A stretch of 20,371 nt of DNA from OMIS01 sp044350895 (lineage in GTDB: Bacteria; Patescibacteriota; Microgenomatia; UBA1400; PJMF01), in NCBI GenBank assembly GCA_044350895.1, contig JBILGT010000024.1, positions 1 to 20,371 of the forward strand. Direction: 5' to 3'. The notes beneath the pieces were generated by a model. It did no database searches and was not told where the DNA came from. It saw only the letters and a list, made by a program, of their open reading frames with translations. Position numbers and translations under genes: made by a program. This document shows, one piece after another, positions 1-7,247 of the stretch. Positions within the stretch are counted from its first letter, which is position 1, and each line of letters begins with the position of its first letter.

Positions 1-23
1 ACGTATCTCAGGCGTTGTGGTGC

Positions 24-29
24 TATAAT
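24..29 (+). promoter_or_regulatory. -10 box for tRNA-Val
   Basis: A perfect TATAAT lies 12 bases before the tRNA 5' end, with TG one base upstream (TGCTATAAT), an extended -10 form. The window starts too close to show a convincing -35 element. Confidence 0.55.
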
Positions 30-41
30 TTGGCTGTTAAC

Positions 42-115
42 GGTCGCATAGCTCAGTTGGTTAGAGCGCACGATTCACATTCGTGAGGTCCCTGGTTCGA
101 GCCCAGGTGCGACCA
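42..115 (+). tRNA. tRNA-Val (anticodon CAC)
   Basis: A 74-base cloverleaf can be folded by eye. The acceptor stem is GGTCGCA/TGCGACC, the D-stem GCTC/GAGC, the anticodon stem CACGA/TCGTG with the 7-base loop TTCACAT, and the T-stem CCTGG/CCAGG with loop TTCGAGC. The anticodon is CAC at 76-78, which reads the valine codon GTG. The discriminator base is A115. The 3' CCA is not encoded (CCCCA follows), so it must be added after transcription. The glycosyltransferase gene starts 27 bases downstream. Confidence 0.96.
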
Positions 116-142
116 CCCCACTAAACATGATAAGCTACGTAC

Positions 143-1924
143 ATGCGCTTGAGATATCTCTTTGCTATTGTTTTCTGCCTGACATTTCTGACATATTTTT
201 CTTCCTTTTGGAATAAGTTTGTTTGGGATGATGAACAGTTCATATACAAGAATGCATTCGTTCAAAACTTTGATTTCAAAGCTATTTTCACCACTAGTAC
301 AACTGCTGGAGCTGGAATTAACAGTAACTACTACCGCCCATTTACTACGCTCAGTTTTGCAATTGATACAGCACTCTGGGGACTGAAAGAATTTCCCTTT
401 CATGTTACCAACACATTTTTTCATGCACTGAATGCTGTTTTACTTATCTACCTACTATTCTTACTGGGTTTCTCCAAAAAAATAAGTTTTTGGGTTGGGG
501 CGCTGTTTGCTGTTCACCCCATTCAAACTGAGGCTGTTACATACATAAACTCACGTGGTGATTCACTGTATACATTTTATGGTTTAATTTCGCTACTCTG
601 CCTACTCTTTCTTTTACGCAAATTACAGCCACAGTTTAAACTGTATAATTTATCTTACAAAATATCTTCGTATGTACTCGTCGCACTGATGGTTGTCACC
701 TATGGTGCAAGTATCCTCAGCAAAGAGATTGGTATAACGATTGTTGGACTGCAAGCACTCATCATTACTTTTGCTTTTTGCAAAAAAATATCACAAAAGC
801 CACTCAACTTTATTCGCACACATGCAGCAGCTTTCATTGGTTTGATATCATGTATTTTCATCGCACTCGCGTACCTCATACTTCGAGCTACTATATTGAA
901 CTTCAGCAGTTCATTCAACTTCTATGTGGATGATTCACTCTATGCAAATAGTTTGTACATCCGTTTACTGACATTTTCAAAAGTTATTTGGCAGTACTTC
1001 TCATTACTAGTTTTTCCCTATCCACTGCATATGGAGCGTAACGTAAATCTAGTTACATCGATACTTTCTTTCTGGCCAGTTCTCACACTGGTAGGTCTCT
1101 GCATACTTATTGTTTCTGTGCTATATGAGTTTCGCAGGAAGAAAACTTTTATAATTCTTTTTGGTAGCGCTTGGTCTTTCATTACACTACTCCCAGTTTC
1201 GGGAATTATTCCTATCAATGGAATTATGTATGAGCACTGGTTATATACACCGATGATTGGTTTTTTTATCGCCTTGCTTGGAATTTATACTGTATTTTTA
1301 CCACCAACTTTCAAAAGAAATATCAGTTTGCATGCGCACAAAATTTTGGGAGTATTTCTCATTGTCTGCATTAGCTTAACAATTAGGCAAAACTATTTTT
1401 GGTCGACACCAATCCGTTTGTATGAATATTTATTGAATTACACAAGCTCCGCTAGAATTCATAACAATTTGGGTATGGCCTATGCAGAAAATAATCAGTA
1501 TGAAAAAGCTATAACTGAATACAAAAAATCTCTAGAAATTGATCCTGAGAGCGCATTTGTATATCACAATTTGGGCAATGTATTTAATGCCCAAGGCAAG
1601 AAAAGTGATGCAATCAATAGTTATGAGAAAGCTTTATCAATAGATCCTGATTTCTTTTATACATTTGTGCCACTTACACGCACGTACATTGAATTAAAAA
1701 AATATAAAGAAGCTTTTGCAACTTTGAAAACTGCCCAGAAAGTTGTGTACACAGATCCACTGTATTACTACATTGAGTTGCAGCTGGCATATCAGCTGGG
1801 CGATGGCGAGCGTGTACAGAATATTTCAGACGAAATCATGCATGCATTCCCAAATAAGCAAAATTTACTACGAGAAGCTGAAAGAATAGAAAAAGCAAAG
1901 CTTCCCGATCCTACAGTTTACTAA
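143..1924 (+). CDS. TMTC-like GT-C membrane glycosyltransferase with C-terminal TPR repeats
   Basis: A 593-aa polytopic membrane protein. About the first 420 residues are a series of hydrophobic helices; residues ~435-575 hold about three tetratricopeptide repeats (signature NNLGMAYAENNQYEKAI and a second NLGNVFNAQGKKSDAI). The first luminal/periplasmic loop carries the acidic WDDEQ motif (D29, D30, E31) typical of GT-C enzymes. YYRPFTTLSFA (63-73) and HPIQTEAV (125-132) followed by SRGD (137-140) match the TMTC/DUF1736 family, whose animal members are O-mannosyltransferases using dolichyl-phosphate mannose. A role in transferring a sugar from a polyprenyl-phosphate donor to exported proteins or envelope glycans is inferred; donor and acceptor cannot be read from the sequence. 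No Shine-Dalgarno is evident before the ATG. The stop is TAA, and comF follows after 24 bases. Confidence 0.82.
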   Translation: MRLRYLFAIVFCLTFLTYFSSFWNKFVWDDEQFIYKNAFVQNFDFKAIFTTSTTAGAGINSNYYRPFTTLSFAIDTALWGLKEFPFHVTNTFFHALNAVLLIYLLFLLGFSKKISFWVGALFAVHPIQTEAVTYINSRGDSLYTFYGLISLLCLLFLLRKLQPQFKLYNLSYKISSYVLVALMVVTYGASILSKEIGITIVGLQALIITFAFCKKISQKPLNFIRTHAAAFIGLISCIFIALAYLILRATILNFSSSFNFYVDDSLYANSLYIRLLTFSKVIWQYFSLLVFPYPLHMERNVNLVTSILSFWPVLTLVGLCILIVSVLYEFRRKKTFIILFGSAWSFITLLPVSGIIPINGIMYEHWLYTPMIGFFIALLGIYTVFLPPTFKRNISLHAHKILGVFLIVCISLTIRQNYFWSTPIRLYEYLLNYTSSARIHNNLGMAYAENNQYEKAITEYKKSLEIDPESAFVYHNLGNVFNAQGKKSDAINSYEKALSIDPDFFYTFVPLTRTYIELKKYKEAFATLKTAQKVVYTDPLYYYIELQLAYQLGDGERVQNISDEIMHAFPNKQNLLREAERIEKAKLPDPTVY

Positions 1925-1935
1925 AGATTACTCAA

Positions 1936-1941
1936 TATACT
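1936..1941 (+). promoter_or_regulatory. -10-like box directly before comF (leaderless start)
   Basis: TATACT matches 5 of 6 consensus bases and ends exactly 7 bases before the GTG start of comF, so transcription would begin at or next to the start codon. No Shine-Dalgarno is present between them. No clear -35 is visible, so the call rests on position and on similar cases in this window. Confidence 0.4.
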
Positions 1942-1948
1942 TTAGTAA

Positions 1949-2608
1949 GTGAAAGAGTTATTTCCATCACTTTTTAAAGTTATAATTAATTTTGTATTCC
2001 CAAAATTTTGCTGCGGCTGTAGTCGACCGTATACATATCTTTGTGCACGATGCTTCAACAAAATAGACTTCATTGCACTTCCTATAAAAGTTGGAGTTGA
2101 ACCTAAATATATTTTAAAAATTATTTCAGCCAGCTACTACAAAGGTACAATTCGCCAAATGATACATACCTTTAAATATGAAGGTATTAAAGAAATTGCA
2201 CACACGCTCGCCCAACTCATGTACTACTCAATAGTTATCCCGCAGACTACCTATATCACTGCAGTTCCTCTCCATAACAATCGTCTTTTAGAACGTGGTT
2301 TCAATCAGTCGGCAGTAGTTGCCCAGGAGCTTGCAGAGCTGACAAAAATTCCATATTTAGATTTGCTTGAACGTGTTGCTTTTACGCAGCCTCAAGCAGA
2401 AATCAAAGATCAAGAACAACGGAAATTAAATGTGGTAAATCAATTTGCTCTAAACAAATGTGTCACTTCCGACCAGTTGAAAGATGCAACAGTACTAATC
2501 ATTGACGACGTCTGTACAACTGGCAGTACGCTCAATGAATGCGCAAAGGTGTTGAAAGCTGCTGGTGTTACTGAAGTTATTGGCTTAACTGTGGCACATG
2601 GTGGATAA
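1949..2608 (+). CDS. comFC: ComF family protein (phosphoribosyltransferase-type)
   Basis: A 219-aa protein starting at GTG. The N-terminus has the zinc-binding C-x2-C pairs of ComF proteins (C21/C24 and C32/C35). The rest is a type I phosphoribosyltransferase fold with the PRPP-binding loop VLIIDDVCTTGSTL at about residues 182-195 and the GFNQS segment typical of ComFC near residue 120. Family members are tied to natural DNA uptake in Firmicutes and Gammaproteobacteria, probably helping to pass single-stranded DNA into the cytoplasm; the reaction is uncertain. No other competence gene is in the window. The stop codon overlaps the likely -35 region of the tmRNA promoter. Length is normal for the family. 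Confidence 0.88.
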   Translation: MKELFPSLFKVIINFVFPKFCCGCSRPYTYLCARCFNKIDFIALPIKVGVEPKYILKIISASYYKGTIRQMIHTFKYEGIKEIAHTLAQLMYYSIVIPQTTYITAVPLHNNRLLERGFNQSAVVAQELAELTKIPYLDLLERVAFTQPQAEIKDQEQRKLNVVNQFALNKCVTSDQLKDATVLIIDDVCTTGSTLNECAKVLKAAGVTEVIGLTVAHGG

Positions 2609-2630
2609 AATGCATCAAAAATAGTATAAT
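2602..2630 (+). promoter_or_regulatory. Promoter of tmRNA
   Basis: A perfect -10 TATAAT (2625-2630) is preceded by a 17-base spacer and a weak -35 TGGATA (2602-2607, 4 of 6 bases) that overlaps the comF stop codon. The predicted start, near 2637, lies about 3 bases before the mature tmRNA 5' end, leaving a short leader for RNase P. Confidence 0.65.
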
Positions 2631-2639
2631 ACGACCATC

Positions 2640-3071
2640 GGGGATGTATTGCTTTGACGCGGTACGCTCTTTAACATCTGCAGACCGTCTTTGACCAAAG
2701 AAGACGTTAAAAAGGGTCAAAACAATAGCTGTCAATTCAATGACCAGCAAAGTACAAGCAAACATTACCAAAGTTGCTAGTAACGCTAGTAACTACTTCG
2801 GTAGTTTTGTAAGTGCTCCATCAGTGCTTTACGCATAAAGTGGCATTCAGTGTTGTGCTCGCATCGGTGGTGCACATTGGGTGAAAACCTTAGCCGTGTG
2901 ACGACCATTTTTTCTCCTAGTGGAAATGGCATAAGAAATTTACACTCAGGAAGTGTTTCAGCATAGTTGGTTATCTTGGCTACTGAAACATACAACTGAA
3001 AGATACCTACGTCTGTAGATGATGTTATTTTGCGATTGCGGACAGGGGTTCATTACCCCTCATCTCCACCA
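2640..3071 (+). ncRNA. ssrA: Transfer-messenger RNA (tmRNA)
   Basis: This 432-nt gene rescues stalled ribosomes and tags their products for proteolysis. The ends pair as an acceptor stem: GGGGATG (2640-2646) with CATCTCC (3061-3067), including the G3-U wobble that marks alanine acceptance, then discriminator A3068 and an encoded CCA (3069-3071). The T-stem is AGGGG/CCCCT (3044-3048, 3056-3060). The resume codon is read as GCA at 2758, after AGTACAA, and the tag runs to TAA at 2836-2838: 26 residues beginning ANITKVAS and ending PSVLYA. A hairpin (TTTA/TAAA) brackets the stop, as in other tmRNAs. Two features are odd: the T-loop reads TTCATTA, lacking the usual A at position 58, and the tag ends in YA, not the common AA. 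Minus-strand reading frames across this gene are shadows. Confidence 0.95.
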
Positions 3072-3077
3072 GTAATA

Positions 3078-3100
3078 TGTCGTGTACCAAAAACACGACA
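3078..3100 (+). terminator. Hairpin after tmRNA, possible terminator
   Basis: A perfect 8-bp inverted repeat, TGTCGTGT (3078-3085) and ACACGACA (3093-3100), with a 7-base A-rich loop, starts 6 bases after the tmRNA CCA. No U-tract follows, so it is not a textbook intrinsic terminator. It could act as a 3' processing barrier or an imperfect terminator. It occupies the place where the murI -35 element would be. Confidence 0.45.
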
Positions 3101-3107
3101 CAACACC

Positions 3108-3113
3108 TATAAT
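3108..3113 (+). promoter_or_regulatory. -10 box of murI, implying a leaderless mRNA
   Basis: A perfect TATAAT ends 8 bases before the murI ATG, which places the transcription start at or within about 3 bases of the start codon. There is no room for a Shine-Dalgarno. No -35 is recognisable, because the preceding bases form the tmRNA 3' hairpin. Confidence 0.55.
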
Positions 3114-3121
3114 AGCTCAGT

Positions 3122-3910
3122 ATGCCAATAGGTGTGATTGATTCCGGTGTCGGTGGTTTTTCAATTTTAGCCCATCTTGAAAGAGAGTTTCCTGAGGCAC
3201 GATTTGTGTATCTCAGTGATACCAAAAACTTTCCCTACTCTGAAAAATCTGTCGCGAAGTTACAAACACTCGCGGAACAACACATAACACTTCTCCAACA
3301 ACTCTCCTGTAACCCCATCGTTATTGCGTGCAATACGCTGACTGTCAGTGCACTCGCGCACCTTCGTGAGACCTTTCCACAGAATACCTTTATTGGGACA
3401 GTTCCCGCCGTTAAACCAGCATCTGAACTCCTTGCACCACACTCTACAGTCGTAGTACTTGCCACTAAAAATACAGCTGAAAGTGAGTACCTCCAGAATT
3501 TAATTGCACCTTTTAGACACACCACAAACTTTAAAATACTTGGCAGTACCGTACTTGTTGAAGCCATCGAGGATTGGGATGAGGATGCAATTACTGCAGA
3601 ATTGGAGTTGCTGCTCACTCCAATACTCGAAAAAGAAACAATTAGTGGTGTTGTGCTGGGCTGTACACACTTTGCATTTATTCAGAGCTATATTGAAAAA
3701 TTAATACCTAATGAAATTCTCTTTTTTGAACCGAGCTGGGGTATTATTAAACAGGTTGAAAATCATGAAGGTCTTTTTTCTCGTGATGAACAGTTTTTCT
3801 CTGATATGGACAGACTCAACTTCCTATCAACAGACCCCACAAAAACTGCTGAACTACAAGAAAAATATCTGAACCTCCGTGAGTTACTTCCAGATATTGA
3901 TGAGACATAA
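3122..3910 (+). CDS. murI: Glutamate racemase
   Basis: A 262-aa cytoplasmic enzyme that converts L-glutamate to D-glutamate for peptidoglycan. The Asp/Glu racemase motifs are all present: DSGVGG at 7-12, the first catalytic cysteine in ACNT (C70), and the second in GCTH (C181, H183). The segment SDTKNFPYSEKS (32-43) corresponds to the family's DTxxxPYGxKS loop, with Ser in place of the usual Gly. Length is normal. The ATG at 3122 is supported by the DSGVGG motif coming right after it and by the -10 box 8 bases upstream. It ends 27 bases before a bidirectional terminator and is convergent with the DUF4349 gene. Its presence argues that the cell makes its own peptidoglycan. Confidence 0.93.
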   Translation: MPIGVIDSGVGGFSILAHLEREFPEARFVYLSDTKNFPYSEKSVAKLQTLAEQHITLLQQLSCNPIVIACNTLTVSALAHLRETFPQNTFIGTVPAVKPASELLAPHSTVVVLATKNTAESEYLQNLIAPFRHTTNFKILGSTVLVEAIEDWDEDAITAELELLLTPILEKETISGVVLGCTHFAFIQSYIEKLIPNEILFFEPSWGIIKQVENHEGLFSRDEQFFSDMDRLNFLSTDPTKTAELQEKYLNLRELLPDIDET

Positions 3911-3937
3911 CAGTAGTTACACAGCAAATAGAAGCAA

Positions 3938-3962
3938 AAAGGCAGGTTATTCACCTGCCTTT
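3938..3962. terminator. Bidirectional intrinsic terminator between murI and the DUF4349 gene
   Basis: A 10-bp perfect stem, AAAGGCAGGT (3938-3947) with ACCTGCCTTT (3953-3962), has a 5-base loop. On the minus strand it runs into TTTTTGCTTCT, a good U-tract for the ftsK/DUF4349 transcript. On the plus strand it gives TTTC, enough for murI. It lies between two convergent genes. Confidence 0.88.
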
Positions 3963-3988
3963 CAAATTTCAATTACTACTGGCGCACT

Positions 3989-4972
3989 CTATTTTCCTGA
4001 TTTAGAAGATGGGTGCATTTTGCTCCACACCCAGCGTGCAGCCAAGATAAGTGGTAACCAAATCACTGCATATACAATCACCCAGACAAGGAAGTGTGCA
4101 ATCATACTACCAGTGCCACCAAGTGAGCTCCAAGCTTTTTTCATTTCGTCTTGTATACCACCACTCATTTCTGGTTTGAAATATCTTTCGCTATCAGCTG
4201 CTGTCAAAGAGATTGTGGCATACTGAACCTGTTCAGTGAACTGTTCTTGAGACTTCTGGAGTTGCACTGCCTGCTTATCAATTCGATCAATTTCAGCTTG
4301 AATTCGTTGTTTGTCGGCTTCAGTTTTTGCAGCAGCAAGTTCAGTTGCTTTTTTAGCTTTCAGTTCTTGGAGCTCTACCATTCGGTCAGACATTGCAACT
4401 TGCTGGCCAGTCACATCAGATACATTGATCGATTCATTGACTACTTTTTTAGCCTTTGTGGAAATCATTGCAGTCACATCATCAAACTTCTCAGCAGGAA
4501 CTTTTGCTGTAATGTATGCGTAGCGCATATCGTCACTTGTATTTTGATTTGAGCTTAAAACTTTTCCATTGATACTCTGAATATAGTCGCGGACTTGCTT
4601 CATGTATTCTGAAACATTGGAAACAACGACGCCTTGATATGCTGTTTTATCATATACACGCATTGAAACATCGAGTGCGTCATCGCCTTGATTTGGGATC
4701 GTATACATGTCTGTGGCAGGCACAAGCATTGGGGCACGCTCACCAATATTTATAGTTTCCACCTGTTTCACCGCTGGAGCACTTAAGCCAAATCCACCAA
4801 CTGTTGTCGGGTAGCCAACTGTTGCTGAACCAGCACTAATTGTCTCACCACTACAGTACTCACCTGGACCACAGAGTCCGTCCATTCTCATTTTTGATCT
4901 ACCGTACATAGTAAGCAGCGCTGCTACCACGGCAAATGAAAGAATTAGGAATGCAACTTTTTTGTTGTTCAT
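3989..4972 (-). CDS. DUF4349 domain membrane protein
   Basis: A 327-aa protein with a hydrophobic N-terminal segment (about 7-24, signal anchor, no lipobox cysteine at a suitable place) and a C-terminal transmembrane helix (about 288-312). Between them is the DUF4349 pattern: a strand-rich part with GKVLSSNQNTSD and VPAEKFDDV, then VSDVTGQQVAMSDR, a long charged coiled coil (about 200-245) and a closing YATISL. This looks like an extracytoplasmic domain held to the membrane at both ends. The family is widespread and uncharacterised. The ATG is preceded by a clear AGGAG about 7 bases upstream. The gene follows ftsK after 54 bases and ends at the 3938-3962 terminator, so it is probably read from the ftsK transcript, its own promoter, or both. 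Confidence 0.82.
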   Translation of the reverse strand: MNNKKVAFLILSFAVVAALLTMYGRSKMRMDGLCGPGEYCSGETISAGSATVGYPTTVGGFGLSAPAVKQVETINIGERAPMLVPATDMYTIPNQGDDALDVSMRVYDKTAYQGVVVSNVSEYMKQVRDYIQSINGKVLSSNQNTSDDMRYAYITAKVPAEKFDDVTAMISTKAKKVVNESINVSDVTGQQVAMSDRMVELQELKAKKATELAAAKTEADKQRIQAEIDRIDKQAVQLQKSQEQFTEQVQYATISLTAADSERYFKPEMSGGIQDEMKKAWSSLGGTGSMIAHFLVWVIVYAVIWLPLILAARWVWSKMHPSSKSGK

Positions 4973-5026
4973 ATTGGCTCCTGTGAAAATAAAAGGACGA
5001 TATAGTAACTATAACACAGTCTGCTG

Positions 5027-7180
5027 CTACTGAGCGGACTCAACAGAACGCAGATATTCCATTACTTTGGCGGTGTATACCTCGCGAGGCTTACTTCCTT
5101 CTTGTGGACCGACCAAACCTGCCGCATATAACTGGTCTAAAATTCTGGCAGCACGATTGTAACCCACTGAATAGCGACGTTGAATCATTGAAGATGAGCC
5201 TTTACCTTCTTGAGCAAGGAAGTGTGCTACTTCAGTAAAAAGTTCATCGCGTTCATCAGAATTTCCCACTTTGTCACCTGCAGCTGCAACTTTGTATTTT
5301 GTAGTAATTTCATCTTCATATTGAGGTTTTTGACCTTGTGATTTAATGAACTGAATTAAATTATGAATTTCTTTATCTGATACATAGGTACCCTGGAGAC
5401 GAACTGGTTTGGCTTGATCTGGAGGGATAAATAACATATCACCCTTACCCAACAACTTCTCAGCACCTGGGTTATCAAGAATGACACGAGAGTCCATCAT
5501 GGATGATACGTTAAATGCGATACGAGCTGGGATATTAGCTTTAATCAAACCAGTGATAACATCAACAGATGGACGTTGTGTAGCGAGTACTAAGTGAATA
5601 CCAACGGCACGAGCCATCTGAGCAATACGAGTAATACTCTCTTCAACCTCAGCTGGAGCAAATAGCATCACATCTGCCAACTCATCAATCACAATTACGA
5701 TACTCGACATTGCGACATGACCAGCAAGTTCATTGTATGAAGAAATATTTTTGACACCAACTTCAGCAAGCCGTTTGTAGCGACTGTCCATTTCATCAGC
5801 AGCCCATTTGAGTGCGGAGACGACTTTCTTAGGTTCTACGATAACTGGGACAAGTAAATGTGGAATATCATTGTATGCAGTCAACTCCACACGTTTTGGA
5901 TCGACAAGAATAAACTTTACTTCAGCTGGACTGGCGCGGAATAACATGGAACACATGAAGGTATTGATTGCCACGGATTTACCAGAACCAGTCGCACCAG
6001 CGATCAGCACATGTGGCATCTTGGCGATATCCATGATACACGGCTGTCCAGAGACATTAATTCCTAGAGCTGTTGCTATCTTTGAAGGATGTTTCTTCAT
6101 CAGTGGTGAACTCAAAATTTTGCGTAGTGTGACATATTGTGCAGAATAGTTTGGCACCTCAACACCGACAAGCGAACGACCTGCAATTGGCGCTTCAATA
6201 CGAATTTGACCAGTTGGTGCCGCAAGTGACAGTGCAAGATCTGTAGCTAGTGAAGTGATTTTGGAAAGCTTGGTACCACGGCTAATTTCTAATGCATACT
6301 GTGTGACAGAAGGTCCATAGTTAACCTCGGCAACCTTTGCTTTAATACCGAATGAATCAAGTGTATTTTCGATTGTTGTAGCATTTTTCTTAACATCACC
6401 ACGATCAGCTTCTCCACCTTCAGATTCTTCTAAAAGTGATAACGGAGGATATTCCCAGATAAGCTGCGAGGTATTTGGAGTAAGAGGGCTTGTGTTAAGT
6501 TGATCACCAGCAGGAGCTGCAGCGGCTGGTCCAGATGCAGTGTGTACGGCTGTAGGCGTCGTGTCTTCTTCTTGGTCATCATTGCCATTGGCACCTTCAT
6601 TTATGTTAAAACCTTCAGTTTGTTGTTTTGCAAATGGGAGGCGGAGTTGTGGAAGTGTAAAGAATGGCTTTTTCTCTTCGTCTTCTTCAGGTTCAACAGC
6701 AGCAGTTTTTTCTCTCTGGGCACTCATTTTGGAAAGCAGTTCAAGAATTTCACCAATCGAAAGCTGGGAAATAATCAGTCCTCCAGAAAATAAAATACCA
6801 GCAAATAACACTGAAGCACCAATTGGTGTGAGCAACGTACTCATATTGGCAAACGTCTTTTCGCCAATATCACCTGTGTGCAACAGTCCCATCGCGCCAA
6901 ACATAACGAGCACTGAGCCGAGCAGCACATGAGGCTGTGACCATGACCACTTGGTGCGAAACATCACCAGACCAGCTGCAATAAAAATAAATGGGAGCAA
7001 TAAGACAGATAATCCAACGTAGTAGACTAAAAATTCATTCAGTAGCGAAAGCCACTTACCTTGACCAGTAAACGAAACTATTACAAGCACCCCAAGCAAA
7101 ATAAATAGAATTGCCACAATGGAATGAATCGTTTCCGTTCTGACAGTCAGGCCAAATGGATTTTTCTTTTTTCGTGCCAT
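5027..7180 (-). CDS. ftsK: FtsK/SpoIIIE family DNA translocase
   Basis: A 717-aa ATPase that pumps double-stranded DNA at the division septum during chromosome segregation. Four or so hydrophobic helices fill roughly residues 18-150, then a short acidic, Pro/Ala/Thr-rich linker (about 160-245), the alpha domain, and the RecA-like motor with Walker A AGATGSGKS (about 391-399) and Walker B IVIDELAD (about 494-501). The segment VLATQRPSVDVITGLIKANIPARI is cut here to its recognisable part, ATQRPSVDVITGLIKANIP, and is diagnostic. Residues ~645-710 form the winged-helix gamma domain with RRYSVGYNRAARILDQL, which reads polar DNA motifs. The linker is short compared with E. coli FtsK; overall length resembles SpoIIIE. 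The ATG has no clear Shine-Dalgarno. A TATAAT box lies 18 bases upstream. Confidence 0.95.
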   Translation of the reverse strand: MARKKKNPFGLTVRTETIHSIVAILFILLGVLVIVSFTGQGKWLSLLNEFLVYYVGLSVLLLPFIFIAAGLVMFRTKWSWSQPHVLLGSVLVMFGAMGLLHTGDIGEKTFANMSTLLTPIGASVLFAGILFSGGLIISQLSIGEILELLSKMSAQREKTAAVEPEEDEEKKPFFTLPQLRLPFAKQQTEGFNINEGANGNDDQEEDTTPTAVHTASGPAAAAPAGDQLNTSPLTPNTSQLIWEYPPLSLLEESEGGEADRGDVKKNATTIENTLDSFGIKAKVAEVNYGPSVTQYALEISRGTKLSKITSLATDLALSLAAPTGQIRIEAPIAGRSLVGVEVPNYSAQYVTLRKILSSPLMKKHPSKIATALGINVSGQPCIMDIAKMPHVLIAGATGSGKSVAINTFMCSMLFRASPAEVKFILVDPKRVELTAYNDIPHLLVPVIVEPKKVVSALKWAADEMDSRYKRLAEVGVKNISSYNELAGHVAMSSIVIVIDELADVMLFAPAEVEESITRIAQMARAVGIHLVLATQRPSVDVITGLIKANIPARIAFNVSSMMDSRVILDNPGAEKLLGKGDMLFIPPDQAKPVRLQGTYVSDKEIHNLIQFIKSQGQKPQYEDEITTKYKVAAAGDKVGNSDERDELFTEVAHFLAQEGKGSSSMIQRRYSVGYNRAARILDQLYAAGLVGPQEGSKPREVYTAKVMEYLRSVESAQ

Positions 7181-7198
7181 ACAAATTTAAAAATACAT

Positions 7199-7204
7199 AT
7201 TATA
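7199..7204 (-). promoter_or_regulatory. -10 box upstream of ftsK
   Basis: The minus strand reads CCTATAATATG here, a perfect TATAAT ending 18 bases before the ftsK start, giving a leader of about 12 bases. No -35 match is visible in the preceding hairpin region, so activity is plausible but unproven. Confidence 0.45.
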
Positions 7205-7216
7205 GGATATATCATA

Positions 7217-7244
7217 TTTTCCCACTTCTTCGCAAGTAGGAAAA
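7217..7244 (-). terminator. Hairpin after the RNase J gene, possible terminator
   Basis: In minus-strand RNA, TTTTCCTACTT pairs with AAGTGGGAAAA across a 6-base loop: 11 pairs including one G-U. On the plus strand the same position is a C-A mismatch, so the fold favours the minus-strand transcript. It sits 3 bases after the RNase J stop codon. No U-tract follows, so termination may be partial and the hairpin may instead protect the 3' end. Confidence 0.45.
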
Positions 7245-7247
7245 GCC

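Noticed and set aside
53..424. A 123-aa minus-strand reading frame at the left end
   Set aside because: It runs across the tRNA-Val gene and the first part of the glycosyltransferase gene; its end is simply translated tRNA.
2758..2814. An alternative tmRNA tag frame shifted by one base, ending SVVL
   Set aside because: The GCA-AAC resume context after AGTACAA and the hairpin around the TAA at 2836 favour the 26-residue frame; almost all known tags begin Ala-Asn or similar.
2577..2995. Two minus-strand reading frames (64 and 69 aa) between comF and murI
   Set aside because: Both lie on the opposite strand of the tmRNA gene, have no ribosome site or family resemblance, and the tmRNA explains the region.
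6500..6932. Plus-strand reading frames of 97 and 130 aa opposite ftsK
   Set aside because: They are antisense to the linker and membrane part of ftsK, have low-complexity Ser/Phe-rich content and no start signals.
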